From assembly GCF_013778455.1 (NCBI RefSeq), contig NZ_JACEHE010000020.1:62001-126000 (forward strand): 64,000 nt of DNA, given 5' to 3'. Positions 45,894-53,664 of the stretch are shown one piece after another; the first letter of the stretch is position 1, and every line of letters begins with the position of its first letter. Position numbers and translations under genes: made by a program. This DNA comes from Streptomyces himalayensis subsp. himalayensis (GTDB lineage Bacteria; Actinomycetota; Actinomycetes; Streptomycetales; Streptomycetaceae). Below the pieces are notes generated by a model. The model did no database searches. It had not been told where the DNA came from and worked only from the letters and a program-made list of their open reading frames with translations.

Positions 45894-48100
45894 CGACTCT
45901 CGAAACCGGCAGGACCGTTGGTGCGGGCCTCGACCGCGTGGACGCCCCCCTGAAAGTGACCGGAGACGCTCAGTACCCCAACGACTACTCCTACCCCGGT
46001 ATGGCGCACGCCGCCTTGGTGCGCAGCACCATCGCCGCGGGACGCATCCGCAGCATCGATGTGACCCAGGCCCTGGCGGCGCCCGGTGTCCTGACCGTCA
46101 TCACGCATCTGACCGCGCCGAAGCTGGAACGCGGCCCCATGACTCTCCTGGGCGGGTCGCCTCCGGCTCCGCTGCAGGACGATCGCATCCTGCACTACGG
46201 TCAGCACATCGCGATCGTGGTGGCGGAGACCGCGGAGCAGGCCCGGCACGCCGCACGGCTGGTACGCGCCGAGTACGAAGCGGCCGAAGCGATGCTCGAC
46301 CTGAACGACCCCCGGGCCCAGATCGTTGAGAACCCCTGGGGGCTGGACACCGAGCGCGGTGACGTCGACGCCGGATTCGCCCAGGCGGACGTGGTCGTCG
46401 AGGGGACCTTCACCACCCCTGACAACACCAACAATCCACTTGGCCTGATGGCCACCATCGCGTTCTGGCACGGCGATTCACTCACCGTGCACGACTCCAC
46501 GCAGTGGCCGCACAACGTGCGTACCTCGCTCGCCACGATCTTCAAGATCCCCGAGAGCGGCATCAGAGTCCTGGCCCCCTTCGTCGGCGGCGGCTTCGGC
46601 GCCGGCCTGCGGGTGTGGCCTCATGTGATTCTCACGGTGCTGGCCGCCCGCGAGGTCAATCGCCCGGTCAAGCTGGTACTGACCCGGCCCGAAATGTTCA
46701 CCTCCGTGGGACACCGGCCCAACAGCGTCCAGCAGATCAAGGTCGGCGCCACCCGCGGCGGGGACCTCGTCGCCATCGAGCACCATGGCATCTCGTCCGT
46801 CGCGATGGAGGACGACGACTACGAACCGGTCTCCTTCTGTTCGGCCGTCTCCTACGCCTGCCCCAACGTACTGACCCGCGACCGGCAGGCGCGCCTGAAC
46901 ATCCCCTGCCCGGGCTCCATGCGCGCCCCGGCCGAAGGCCAGGGCAACTTCGCCCTCGAGTCCGCCATCGACGAAGTCGCCCACGCCGTGGGCATGGACC
47001 CCCTCGAGATCCGCCTGCGCAACTACGCGGAACAGCACCCGTTCCTCAACCTGCCCTGGTCGAGCAAGGCACTGCGGGAGTGCTACCTCCAAGGCGCAGA
47101 GCGGTTCGGTTGGTCGCGGCGCACGCCGGAACCGGGCTCCATGCGCGACGGCCGCTGGCTGGTCGGCTACGGCCTGGCCGGCGTCTCCTACCCGTTCTAC
47201 CAGGTACCGTGCCAGGCCCGCGCCTCCGTGCGCCGCGACGGCTCGGCGTACGTGCGCAGCGCCGCCACCGACATCGGAACCGGCACCTACACGGTCATGA
47301 CCCAGCTGGCGGCCGAACTCCTGGGACTCGACATCACCCGGGTGCGTTTCGACCTCGGCGACTCCGACATGCCCTACGCCCCCCAGGCCGGCGGCTCCGG
47401 TCTCACCGGGGCCCTCGGCAACGCCGTCCACGCCGCCTGCCGGCGCCTGGTGCGGGAATTCCTCGACGTGGTGCGCGACGATGCCGCATCCCCCCTGCGC
47501 AGAGCAGCGCTCGACGAGGTGACGGTCACCGACGGGCGCATCCACCGCGTCGGCGATCCGGGGCAGGGAGAGTCCTACGTCGACATCCTGGCCCGGCACA
47601 GCCTGGAAGAACTCAGCGCCGACGGCAGGAGCACCCCGCCTCAGGCCGAGGAGCTGGGCATGGCCCTCTCCGGCGCCTTCGGTGCGAAGTTCGTCGAAGT
47701 GCGCATCGATCCCGAACTGGGCCTGCTGCGTGTGGCACGGGTGGTCTCCGCCATCGACGGCGGACGCATCCTCAACGAGAAGACCGCCACCAGCCAGATC
47801 ATCGGCGGCACCGTGGGCGGCATCAGCCAGGCCCTGTTCGAGGAGACGGCCACCGACGAGGTCACCGGGCGCATCGCGAACGCGACCTTCGGGGACTACC
47901 TGATGCCGGTCAACGCCGACGTGCCCGACATGGAGGTGCTCTTCGTCGGCGGTCCCGACCGCGCAACCGCGGTCGGAACCAAGGGAGTCGGCGAGGTCGG
48001 ACTGGTCGGTATCGCAGCGGCCATCGGCAACGCCGTCTACCACGCCACCGGACGCCGCCTCCGCTCCCTGCCGATCACCATCGACCAACTCATGCTCTGA
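45890..48100 (+). CDS. paoC: Aldehyde oxidoreductase, molybdenum cofactor subunit
   Basis: A 736-residue catalytic subunit binding molybdenum cofactor. FVGGGFGAGLRVWPH is the cofactor-binding loop, SMRAPAEGQGNFALESAID another conserved cofactor region, and the base Glu lies in KGVGEVGLVG (E702) near the C-terminus. Length matches PaoC. It should oxidise aldehydes with water as oxygen donor. An XdhC-type gene for cofactor maturation follows but is broken, so activity would need a maturation factor from elsewhere in the genome. Confidence 0.93.
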   Translation: MTTLETGRTVGAGLDRVDAPLKVTGDAQYPNDYSYPGMAHAALVRSTIAAGRIRSIDVTQALAAPGVLTVITHLTAPKLERGPMTLLGGSPPAPLQDDRILHYGQHIAIVVAETAEQARHAARLVRAEYEAAEAMLDLNDPRAQIVENPWGLDTERGDVDAGFAQADVVVEGTFTTPDNTNNPLGLMATIAFWHGDSLTVHDSTQWPHNVRTSLATIFKIPESGIRVLAPFVGGGFGAGLRVWPHVILTVLAAREVNRPVKLVLTRPEMFTSVGHRPNSVQQIKVGATRGGDLVAIEHHGISSVAMEDDDYEPVSFCSAVSYACPNVLTRDRQARLNIPCPGSMRAPAEGQGNFALESAIDEVAHAVGMDPLEIRLRNYAEQHPFLNLPWSSKALRECYLQGAERFGWSRRTPEPGSMRDGRWLVGYGLAGVSYPFYQVPCQARASVRRDGSAYVRSAATDIGTGTYTVMTQLAAELLGLDITRVRFDLGDSDMPYAPQAGGSGLTGALGNAVHAACRRLVREFLDVVRDDAASPLRRAALDEVTVTDGRIHRVGDPGQGESYVDILARHSLEELSADGRSTPPQAEELGMALSGAFGAKFVEVRIDPELGLLRVARVVSAIDGGRILNEKTATSQIIGGTVGGISQALFEETATDEVTGRIANATFGDYLMPVNADVPDMEVLFVGGPDRATAVGTKGVGEVGLVGIAAAIGNAVYHATGRRLRSLPITIDQLML

Positions 48101-48153
48101 GATCGCAGGCGTGTGATGCCGTACCGCACCGCTGCAGTCCAGAGGAGAAAGGC

Positions 48154-48486
48154 ATGCTGGACCTTGCAGGAGAGTTGTGCCAGTGGATTGAGCAAGGCCG
48201 TGACTTTGCCGTCGCCACCGTGGTCGCGGTCAGCGGTGGTGCACCGCGTGCGCCTGGCGCTGCCCTGGCCGTGGATCGGGACGGCACGGCCATCGGCTCG
48301 GTCTCCGGCGGTCGTGTGGAGGGCCCGGTTTACGACCTGTGTCAGCAAGCGCTGAAAGACGGTGAGATCGTCCTGCAGCAGTTCGGCTAGAGCGACGAGG
48401 ACGCCTTCGCCGTCGGCCTGACGTGTGGCGGTGTCATAGACATCCTGGTCACGCCCGTCCGTGTCGGTGATCCGGGCCGGAAATAG
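48154..48486 (+). pseudogene. XdhC/CoxI-family maturation factor, broken
   Basis: The N-terminal region is recognisable (VATVVAVSGGAPRAPGAALA; GSVSGGRVEGPVYDLCQQAL) with a good AGAGGAG ribosome site. A TAG stop at 48388-48390 falls where the family usually has Tyr (before SDEDAFAVGLTCGG, which continues in the same frame). Only about 110 residues of similarity remain before a second stop, compared with 300 or more in full XdhC. XdhC proteins insert sulfurated cofactor into enzymes like PaoC; this copy is nonfunctional. Confidence 0.85.
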
Positions 48487-48559
48487 CGACGGCAGCAGCG
48501 CGGTGGGGATCTCATGACCCGCGACGGCGAGGAGGCTGGCGGTGCCAATACACCTCACC
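48487..48559. other. Junk between xdhC remnant and decayed cassette
   Basis: Nothing recognisable; it joins the xdhC remnant to the decayed XRE-HbpS cassette. Confidence 0.4.
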
Positions 48560-48668
48560 CCGGGCGTGAGCCATCGATCTCTGATCTGCTGGTCGTCGGC
48601 AGGCGTGGGTGGCTTTGCGGCTGGCACGGCGTGAGCGCAGGAAATCTCGGAGCATCGTGTTGTGCCTC
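48560..48668 (-). pseudogene. XRE/MmyB regulator remnant (copy B)
   Basis: Reading from 48668, the start MRHNTMLRDFLRSRRA matches the N-terminus of the intact regulator at 58125 (MKRNTTLRDFLRSRRA). It then jumps to a later segment of the family (PTPADDQQIRDR, compared with the region after YLYDIARAP), so the helix-turn-helix has been deleted. The divergent start and intergenic motif are kept. Confidence 0.78.
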
Positions 48669-48691
48669 ATCGGGGCCTCCCCGCGGCGGCG

Positions 48692-48717
48692 AAGGGGGGT
48701 ACTGGCGTGCCTAGGGT
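48692..48717. promoter_or_regulatory. Conserved intergenic motif, cassette copy B
   Basis: GGGGGGTACTGGC followed by GTGCCTAGGGTGG lies 23 bases from the regulator start codon. The same block recurs at 58076-58101 and 59681-59706 at the same distance. It is a candidate operator for the XRE regulator. Confidence 0.6.
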
Positions 48718-48781
48718 GGTGGCCGCCCCATGGACAAGCGCCTCCCTACCGCGGCTGACCGCCATGTCGTCACATACAGGC

Positions 48782-49010
48782 ATGCCAACTCTCTCGTTGG
48801 GCGAGGCCGAGCAGGAGCTATCCGCAGGCGTCGCCAGGGCGACCGAGCTGTCGGCCGCGGTCGACATCGCTGTCCTGGATGCAGGGATCAATCTGAAGAC
48901 CTTCGTCCGCATGGATGGACCCTTGTTGGGCTCCATCGACGGAAACGTCGTCCGGCCTGGAGAACAGCAAGGGCGGGCTGGTCGTGAATGCCGGCGGGCG
49001 CCCATTAGTC
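48782..49010 (+). pseudogene. GlcG/HbpS-family remnant (copy B)
   Basis: From ATG 48782 the sequence MPTLSLGEAEQELSAGVARA and DIAVLDAGINLKTFVRMDG matches the intact gene at 57594-58013. After GSID an internal segment is missing and the frame changes to GLENSKGGLVVNAGGRPLVV, after which the rest is lost. It lies in the same divergent arrangement with an XRE remnant as the intact cassette. Confidence 0.85.
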
Positions 49011-49060
49011 GTCGGCCGTGGCGGAGCGATCGACGTGCAGGGACGGTCGGTCGCGTACTG

Positions 49061-49117
49061 GCGGCCATCGAGCAGATGCTCAAGGGGAGCCAAGCGGCGG
49101 CGTGGACACGCACGGTG
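49061..49117 (+). pseudogene. SDR C-terminal remnant (copy B)
   Basis: AAIEQMLKGSQAAAWTRTV matches the extreme C-terminus of the intact SDR at 56752-57555 (VEDMLKESQAAAWTHTV). It follows the HbpS remnant in the same order as HbpS then SDR in the intact cassette, so the whole cassette was once duplicated here and most of the SDR was deleted. Confidence 0.8.
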
Positions 49118-49288
49118 CAGCGGAGATGCCCGGCGCGCGACGGGGCGGACCATTGAACGCTTCGTGCCCGCTTCACCTGCGGCAACTTCATCGACGTCGT
49201 CGAAGAATCTGCCTGGCGGGAGTCCTGCACCCCTTTCATCCCTCATCCTGTCCCCCGCCTGGTCCCAGGCAGCGAAGGAGAACATGTC

Positions 49289-49759
49289 ATGTCTGTCATC
49301 ACCAGCCCGTTGCCGGAAGCCGACCGCAAGGTCGTCGCAGAGGCCTTGCAGGGCGCCCTGGTGGACCTGCTGGATCTGTCCCTGACGGGCAAGCAGGCCC
49401 ACTGGAGCCTGTACGGGCCCCGCTTTCGCTCCATCCATCTCCAGCTCGACGAGGTCGTGACGAGCACCCGGGAGTTCTCCGACGCTGTTGCCGAGCGGGC
49501 CGCCGCGCTCGGCATCACGCCCGACGGCCGGGCGGCAACCATTGCCGCCGGCAGCAACCTGCCCGGCTACCCGGCTGGTTGGGTACGCGACAGCGACGCG
49601 GTAGCCGCAGTCGTAGAGTCCTTGGCCTTGGTTATTGCCCGGATGCGGGAGCGGGTCACGAACACTGCAGAGGCCGACCCGGTCACCCAGGACCTGCTCA
49701 TCGCCATCACCGCAGACCTGGAGAAGCAGCACTGGATGTTCCAGGCGGAGAACACTTGA
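49289..49759 (+). CDS. dps: Dps-family ferritin-like protein
   Basis: A 156-residue Dps protein that stores iron and shields DNA during stress. The ferroxidase residues are visible in KQAHWSLYGPRFRSIHLQLD (His38, His50, Asp54), followed by the helical bundle and QDLLIAITADLEKQHWMFQA near the end. The ATG at 49289 has GAAGGAG 8 bases upstream. It stands alone between decayed genes, so its promoter must lie in the roughly 170 bases before it. Confidence 0.92.
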   Translation: MSVITSPLPEADRKVVAEALQGALVDLLDLSLTGKQAHWSLYGPRFRSIHLQLDEVVTSTREFSDAVAERAAALGITPDGRAATIAAGSNLPGYPAGWVRDSDAVAAVVESLALVIARMRERVTNTAEADPVTQDLLIAITADLEKQHWMFQAENT

Positions 49760-50187
49760 CCGGCCCGGATGCCCAAGCGGCGCCCAGTCGGCGATCAGAG
49801 CTGTGCCGCCCAGCTCCAGCGGCCTGATGCCGGCTTGGCAGCAATGCTGCGGCCGACCGGTATCGAGCCGGTGACGGAGACCATGCACGGGACGGGATGC
49901 TCCACCAGCGCATTCCCGATAGATTCTCCATTCTTCCCACCAGCACGCTCAGGACTTCCTCCGGTAGGCCCGAATCCCCGTACGGCATGCGGTCGAACTT
50001 CAGCAGGCGCTGACCGCCCACCGGGACCCTTAGTACCGGCCTGCGCGTGACTCTGGCCGGGCCCGCTGGACGGCGGACCGGGCCTAAGGCACGCCGTCAC
50101 AGTGAGGACGGCCGCTCATCTCGCCGAATTCCTGTGACGCAGGTGAGACATGCGCTTAAGTGTCGGCGCACGCGACAGGCACGTCCG
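49760..50187. other. Gene-free stretch after dps
   Basis: No gene recognised. One minus-strand frame has a helical-looking run (GLPEEVLSVLVGRMENLSG, near 49930) that may be a gene scrap of unknown family. Confidence 0.4.
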
Positions 50188-50445
50188 TCCGGCTCCCGGC
50201 TGGTCAAGGCGTTCAACCACCCGGGTTACCACGACCTGGAGGAGGAAGCGCGGCCCGCCGGGGAGGAGGGACGCAAGGCCATCGCGATCGCCGGCGACGA
50301 CCCCGACGATCGTGCCGTCGTCGCCTCTCTCGTTGCTGCGCTGGGCTTTGACCCGGTCGTCGCCGGCCCCCTCGCTGAGGGCATGCGCTTTGAACCAGGG
50401 ACCGAACTGTTCGGAGCCGACGTGAGCGCCGACGAGGTCCGGGCA
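50188..50445 (+). pseudogene. F420-dependent NADP reductase C-terminal remnant
   Basis: The frame reads GSRLVKAFNHPGYHDLEEEA, then KAIAIAGDDPDDRAVVASLV and ALGFDPVVAGPLAEGMRFEP, the C-terminal half of NADPH:F420 reductase-like proteins. The dinucleotide-binding N-terminal half is absent, and the similarity breaks at DEVRA where the frame shifts. It is a broken gene. Confidence 0.8.
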
Positions 50446-50622
50446 TGCTCGACCGCTTCCCGGAGTCATCGTGTGGAGGGACTGTCGCTCTCGCACGCGC
50501 CGCGACGCCGCCGGAAGCGCCCACATCTTTCGCCACTGACCGGTACGGTCCCGCGACGTGTTCGGCGCCACGGGCCCAGGCCCGTAGCCGACGCCCGTGG
50601 CTCCTCCCCCGGCGCTCACCGC

Positions 50623-50919
50623 TCACGAAGACTCGGTCCCAGCACCGCCGCCGTCCACGGCCTTTCCGATGTGCCGCGCGCCGCGCGCCGGTAGCGGTTC
50701 GATCAAGTCGGTGATGGTGCACTCCAGGATGTCCAGCAAGGCCATCAACGTGCGGAGGCTAAGCCGCTCCGGTCGCTCTGCCACCAGCCGATACACCTGG
50801 CTTGGCGATAACGCGACACCGCGCTCGACCAGCAGCGGCCGCAGATCTGTGGTCGCGAACATGCCGCGAGTCGCCATGACCTTCCGCAGATGCCATCGGT
50901 AGTCCAGCTCGACAGTCAT
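50623..50919 (-). CDS. Small XRE/Cro-type HTH protein
   Basis: A 98-residue protein containing MTVELDYRWHLRKVMATRGM, SPSQVYRLVAERPERLSLRT and LMALLDILECTITDLIEPLP, a Cro/C1-type helix-turn-helix of the short HTH_26-like type. Close relatives in actinobacteria often sit in operons with site-specific recombinases on mobile elements; no recombinase is visible here. ATG 50919 fits the conserved start. Surrounding DNA is decayed, so it may be a survivor of a lost element. Confidence 0.8.
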   Translation of the reverse strand: MTVELDYRWHLRKVMATRGMFATTDLRPLLVERGVALSPSQVYRLVAERPERLSLRTLMALLDILECTITDLIEPLPARGARHIGKAVDGGGAGTESS

Positions 50920-51289
50920 GCCGTCAGCCATCATCGCTCCCAACTCCGCCTCCAACGCCACTCACATCACCGCATGCACGATCAACTCGCCGACCTCGAT
51001 GTTGCTGGCGAACATCACGGCGGACCGCTACCCGACATGCGCCTGCAAGAGACTGTGCACGCTCATCTGCGGCACCGACCAGCGACTCGGACCGCAAGAG
51101 ATGATCGACGCGACCGTGCGCATCGGCACCAAGCGAGGGCGGGAAGCGGGCCTGCTGCCTGGCCCGAACACGAAGTGCGCATACGCAGGGCATACGAGAC
51201 AGGATCCCGCTGTCTGTACGTGCTCGTATCCGTAGTGTCCCTAGTCCGCCATCCGCAGTGTGCGGCTGGACGAGCCCTGCCGGATGGGC
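50920..51289. other. Decayed stretch upstream of the small HTH gene
   Basis: No intact gene. It contains copy 2 of the dispersed palindromic repeat (51179-51240). The sequence between 50950 and 51170 keeps open frames on both strands without known motifs. Confidence 0.4.
51179..51240 (+). repeat. Dispersed imperfect palindromic repeat, copy 2
   Basis: Outer arms CATACGAG and CTCGTATC and inner arms GACAG and CTGTC form a nested palindrome, followed by CGTAGTGTCC. Layout and several blocks match the copies at 43863 and 56618. Confidence 0.5.
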
Positions 51290-51572
51290 CGCCCAGGCCG
51301 GGGATCGGCAAGTCCACGATTGTGGGGCGAAGCCTCGTGCCCGCGCTGAGGCTCGCGGGATGCAGGTGCTGACCACCACTGGCGTGCAGGCCGAAGTCCA
51401 ACTGCCTTACGCCGCAGTGCAGCACCTGTCCCCTCGGCCGCGCCCCGGTCTCGGCGCGACCGCCGGCGGAACGCCGTTCCAGGTCGGCGTTGAGGCGCTC
51501 ACCGCCCTCAGCTCGCTCGACCAGCCGGTCCTGCTGGCGGTGGAGGGACGCCCACTGGCTGGATCGGGCAAG
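51290..51572 (+). pseudogene. LAL-type LuxR regulator remnant
   Basis: A P-loop piece (GIGKSTIVG) is followed, after a frame change, by LTTTGVQAEVQLPYAAVQHL and VEALTALSSLDQPVLLAVEG, which match the ATPase domain of LAL regulators such as the intact one at 53665. The rest of the protein, including the LuxR DNA-binding end, is gone. Confidence 0.75.
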
Positions 51573-51613
51573 CTGAGAACGGCTTGCCGGGCAGGGGCCT
51601 CGTGCCGAGCCCG

Positions 51614-52033
51614 TCAGGGGGCGGGGCTCACGGTCTGCCAGAGTTCGTTGAAGGCGATGCTGTCGTAGAACGCCGTCCCGTCGACGACCTTGCCGTCCTC
51701 AAGGGTCATGAACCAGGCGTAGGTGTTGCGGTACCGCGTCCCGGCGATGGTGGTGCCTTCGCCGTCCCAGACCACGGTCACCGTGTCCTGCTCTTCATCG
51801 GCGTAGACGGCGCGGATGTTCACCGGGCGAAAGGGCGCGTCCGCACTGAACCTGGCGCCGAAGGGCTGCAACACCTCCTCGGCGAACTGCTTGGCGCTGT
51901 CGTAGGTCTTGGAGGCGGCCGACCTGCCGACGATCTCCCAGCGCATGTCAGGGGCGAAGATGTCGGCGATGTATCCGGTGCCGGCCGCCCATGCGGCGAA
52001 GGCGTCGGCGACGATCTGGCGGTTGGACTTCAT
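51614..52033 (-). CDS. SnoaL-like (NTF2 fold) protein
   Basis: A 139-residue protein with the NTF2/SnoaL-like pattern: QIVADAFAAWAAGTGYIADI at the start, DMRWEIVGRSAASKTY, and a beta-rich end DTVTVVWDGEGTTIAGTRYR and AWFMTLEDGKVVDGTAFYD. Members are small binding proteins or isomerase/hydrolase-type enzymes; the catalytic role here cannot be read. Its start overlaps the stop of the upstream SDR (ATGA), so the two are coupled and may act on the same compound. Confidence 0.85.
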   Translation of the reverse strand: MKSNRQIVADAFAAWAAGTGYIADIFAPDMRWEIVGRSAASKTYDSAKQFAEEVLQPFGARFSADAPFRPVNIRAVYADEEQDTVTVVWDGEGTTIAGTRYRNTYAWFMTLEDGKVVDGTAFYDSIAFNELWQTVSPAP

Positions 52034-52923
52034 GACGGTAGCTGCCTTTCACTCGTGACGCGGGCTTGAGGGGAGAGGTTCAGAGCGTGGAAGGTGGCGT
52101 CGTGCAGGCGGTCCTGCCGTGCCCGGTCGGAGGCCTGCGGGTTGGGCGGCGCGGGGTTGCGTTCGTCGTAGTAGGCGCCGTTGTCGTCACGGCGCGAGGC
52201 CACGTACCGGAGGTTGGCCGCCGCGTGCTCGGGCCGATCACCGGCGACGGAGAACATGGCGTGCAGGAGACGGGTCGAGATGACCCCGGGGTGCATGCTG
52301 ACAACGTCCAGTGACCGGCTGGGCCGATGTACCGCCAGCCAGCAGGAGTAGGTGACCAGCGCCAGCTTGGAGTGCGCGTACGCGGTCGACGCAGAGTACG
52401 GGTGGTGGGCCAGGCTGAGGTCGTCCAGGAGCAACGTCGCGGAAAGGTGCGTGGCCGAGGCGACGTTGACGATCCGCCCCCGCCGCCCGTCCCCGATCAG
52501 ATCGATGAGCCTGCTCGTCAACAGGACGGGGGCCAGGTAGTTGGTCTGGAAAGTGATCTCGTGGCCGGCGCCGCTGACCGTCCGGGCCGGCGGCCCGGGC
52601 CGGGCGGCGTTGTTGATGAGGATGTCGATCCGGTCGGTCGCCGCGCGGATCTGCCGGGCGAGCCGCTCCACCTGCGCCAGGTCGCTGTAGTCCGCCTGGA
52701 GATAGCTGAGCCGGGTATCGGCACGCATCGTGGTCTGCACCGCATCCAGCAGGTCCGCGACGTCGTCCTGGCGTTCCAGGCCGTGGAGGATCAGATGGCC
52801 GGCCCGCTCGGCGAGCGCCATTGCGGTGGCGCGGCCGATCCCGGTCGTGGCTCCGGTCAGCACGATGGTCGCGTTGTGGTTGTCCTCGGGGTCATCGACA
52901 GCCCGGCGATCGTGTGGGTGCAC
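52030..52923 (-). CDS. SDR of retinol-dehydrogenase/WWOX-like type
   Basis: A 297-residue SDR. LTGATTGIGRATAMALA binds the cofactor, IDILINNAARPG is the NNAG region and TAYAHSKLALVTYSCWL the catalytic YxxxK. The C-terminal region (YYDERNPAPPNPQASDRARQ) is typical of the oxidoreductase/retinol-dehydrogenase-like group. It is translated before and coupled to the SnoaL-like gene. The substrate is unknown. Confidence 0.88.
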   Translation of the reverse strand: MHPHDRRAVDDPEDNHNATIVLTGATTGIGRATAMALAERAGHLILHGLERQDDVADLLDAVQTTMRADTRLSYLQADYSDLAQVERLARQIRAATDRIDILINNAARPGPPARTVSGAGHEITFQTNYLAPVLLTSRLIDLIGDGRRGRIVNVASATHLSATLLLDDLSLAHHPYSASTAYAHSKLALVTYSCWLAVHRPSRSLDVVSMHPGVISTRLLHAMFSVAGDRPEHAAANLRYVASRRDDNGAYYDERNPAPPNPQASDRARQDRLHDATFHALNLSPQARVTSERQLPS

Positions 52924-53664
52924 GGTTGGTTCCTCATCGTGTTGCGTTCCTCAGCGCGTTGCTGATCGCCGCCAGTGTCAGGTTGGCCAGATGCCGGTCG
53001 CATCCGTGCTGGCCCTAGCCTGCCGCGCAAGTCCGAACGCGCACGCAAGCTGGCACGGCGTCAGTCCGAGGCGCACTCGTGCCGGTCTTGAGGGAACAGT
53101 TCGTTGTCCTCGTACGTAGACGACCATCAGTCGCTCGTACGGTCAGTTCCAGCGATCAGGAGGCGACCGCGACCGCCAACACGGTTGGCGTCATCCAGCG
53201 CGGTGCCCCTCTGCACTCAGAGCGATACAGAAGGTTACGCCGGTAGTCAGATGCGCCGAGCCGCCGACTTTCCCGACTGGCGACCGAAGCGTTGCCGGAT
53301 TTTGTCACCTATATGGGGTGTGAGCTGGCCAATCCTGGCTGTAATCTCGCGCCTGATGAATAATTCGTGCATCAGATGAAGGTGGTCCGGGTGGGAGACG
53401 GGACTGTGAGCCGCTGGAGGTCGGCGCGGCTGGCGTTGGCCGAAGGCGCGAGGCGGCCGCGCGCGGACCGCATGGCCTCGTCGGAAATGCCGCCCGGCCA
53501 CAAGAAGCACGAGAAGCAGCTGCCTGAAGCGGTGTGGCGGCGCGCGCTGGTCGGGGACCTGCGGTGATCATCGGGCGGACTCAGCAGATCCAGGCGCTGA
53601 CTGCCTTGGACGACGCGGGCACCGCGGCCGTGCGCTTGTCGCGCGGGGACATGGTGGCCGGCCG
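52924..53664. other. Gene-poor stretch with two tiny coupled frames
   Basis: No known gene in 740 bases. Near the end a 66-codon plus-strand frame (53367-53567, ending KQLPEAVWRRALVGDLR) overlaps a 34-codon frame (53564-53668) by GTGA, which in turn overlaps the GTG proposed for the LAL regulator. They may be real leader peptides, scraps of a lost gene, or chance. Confidence 0.4.

Noticed and set aside
50047..50694. Open frame considered as an intact F420-dependent reductase
   Set aside because: Only the C-terminal half of the family is present, the N-terminal part is unrelated, and the frame shifts before the natural end.
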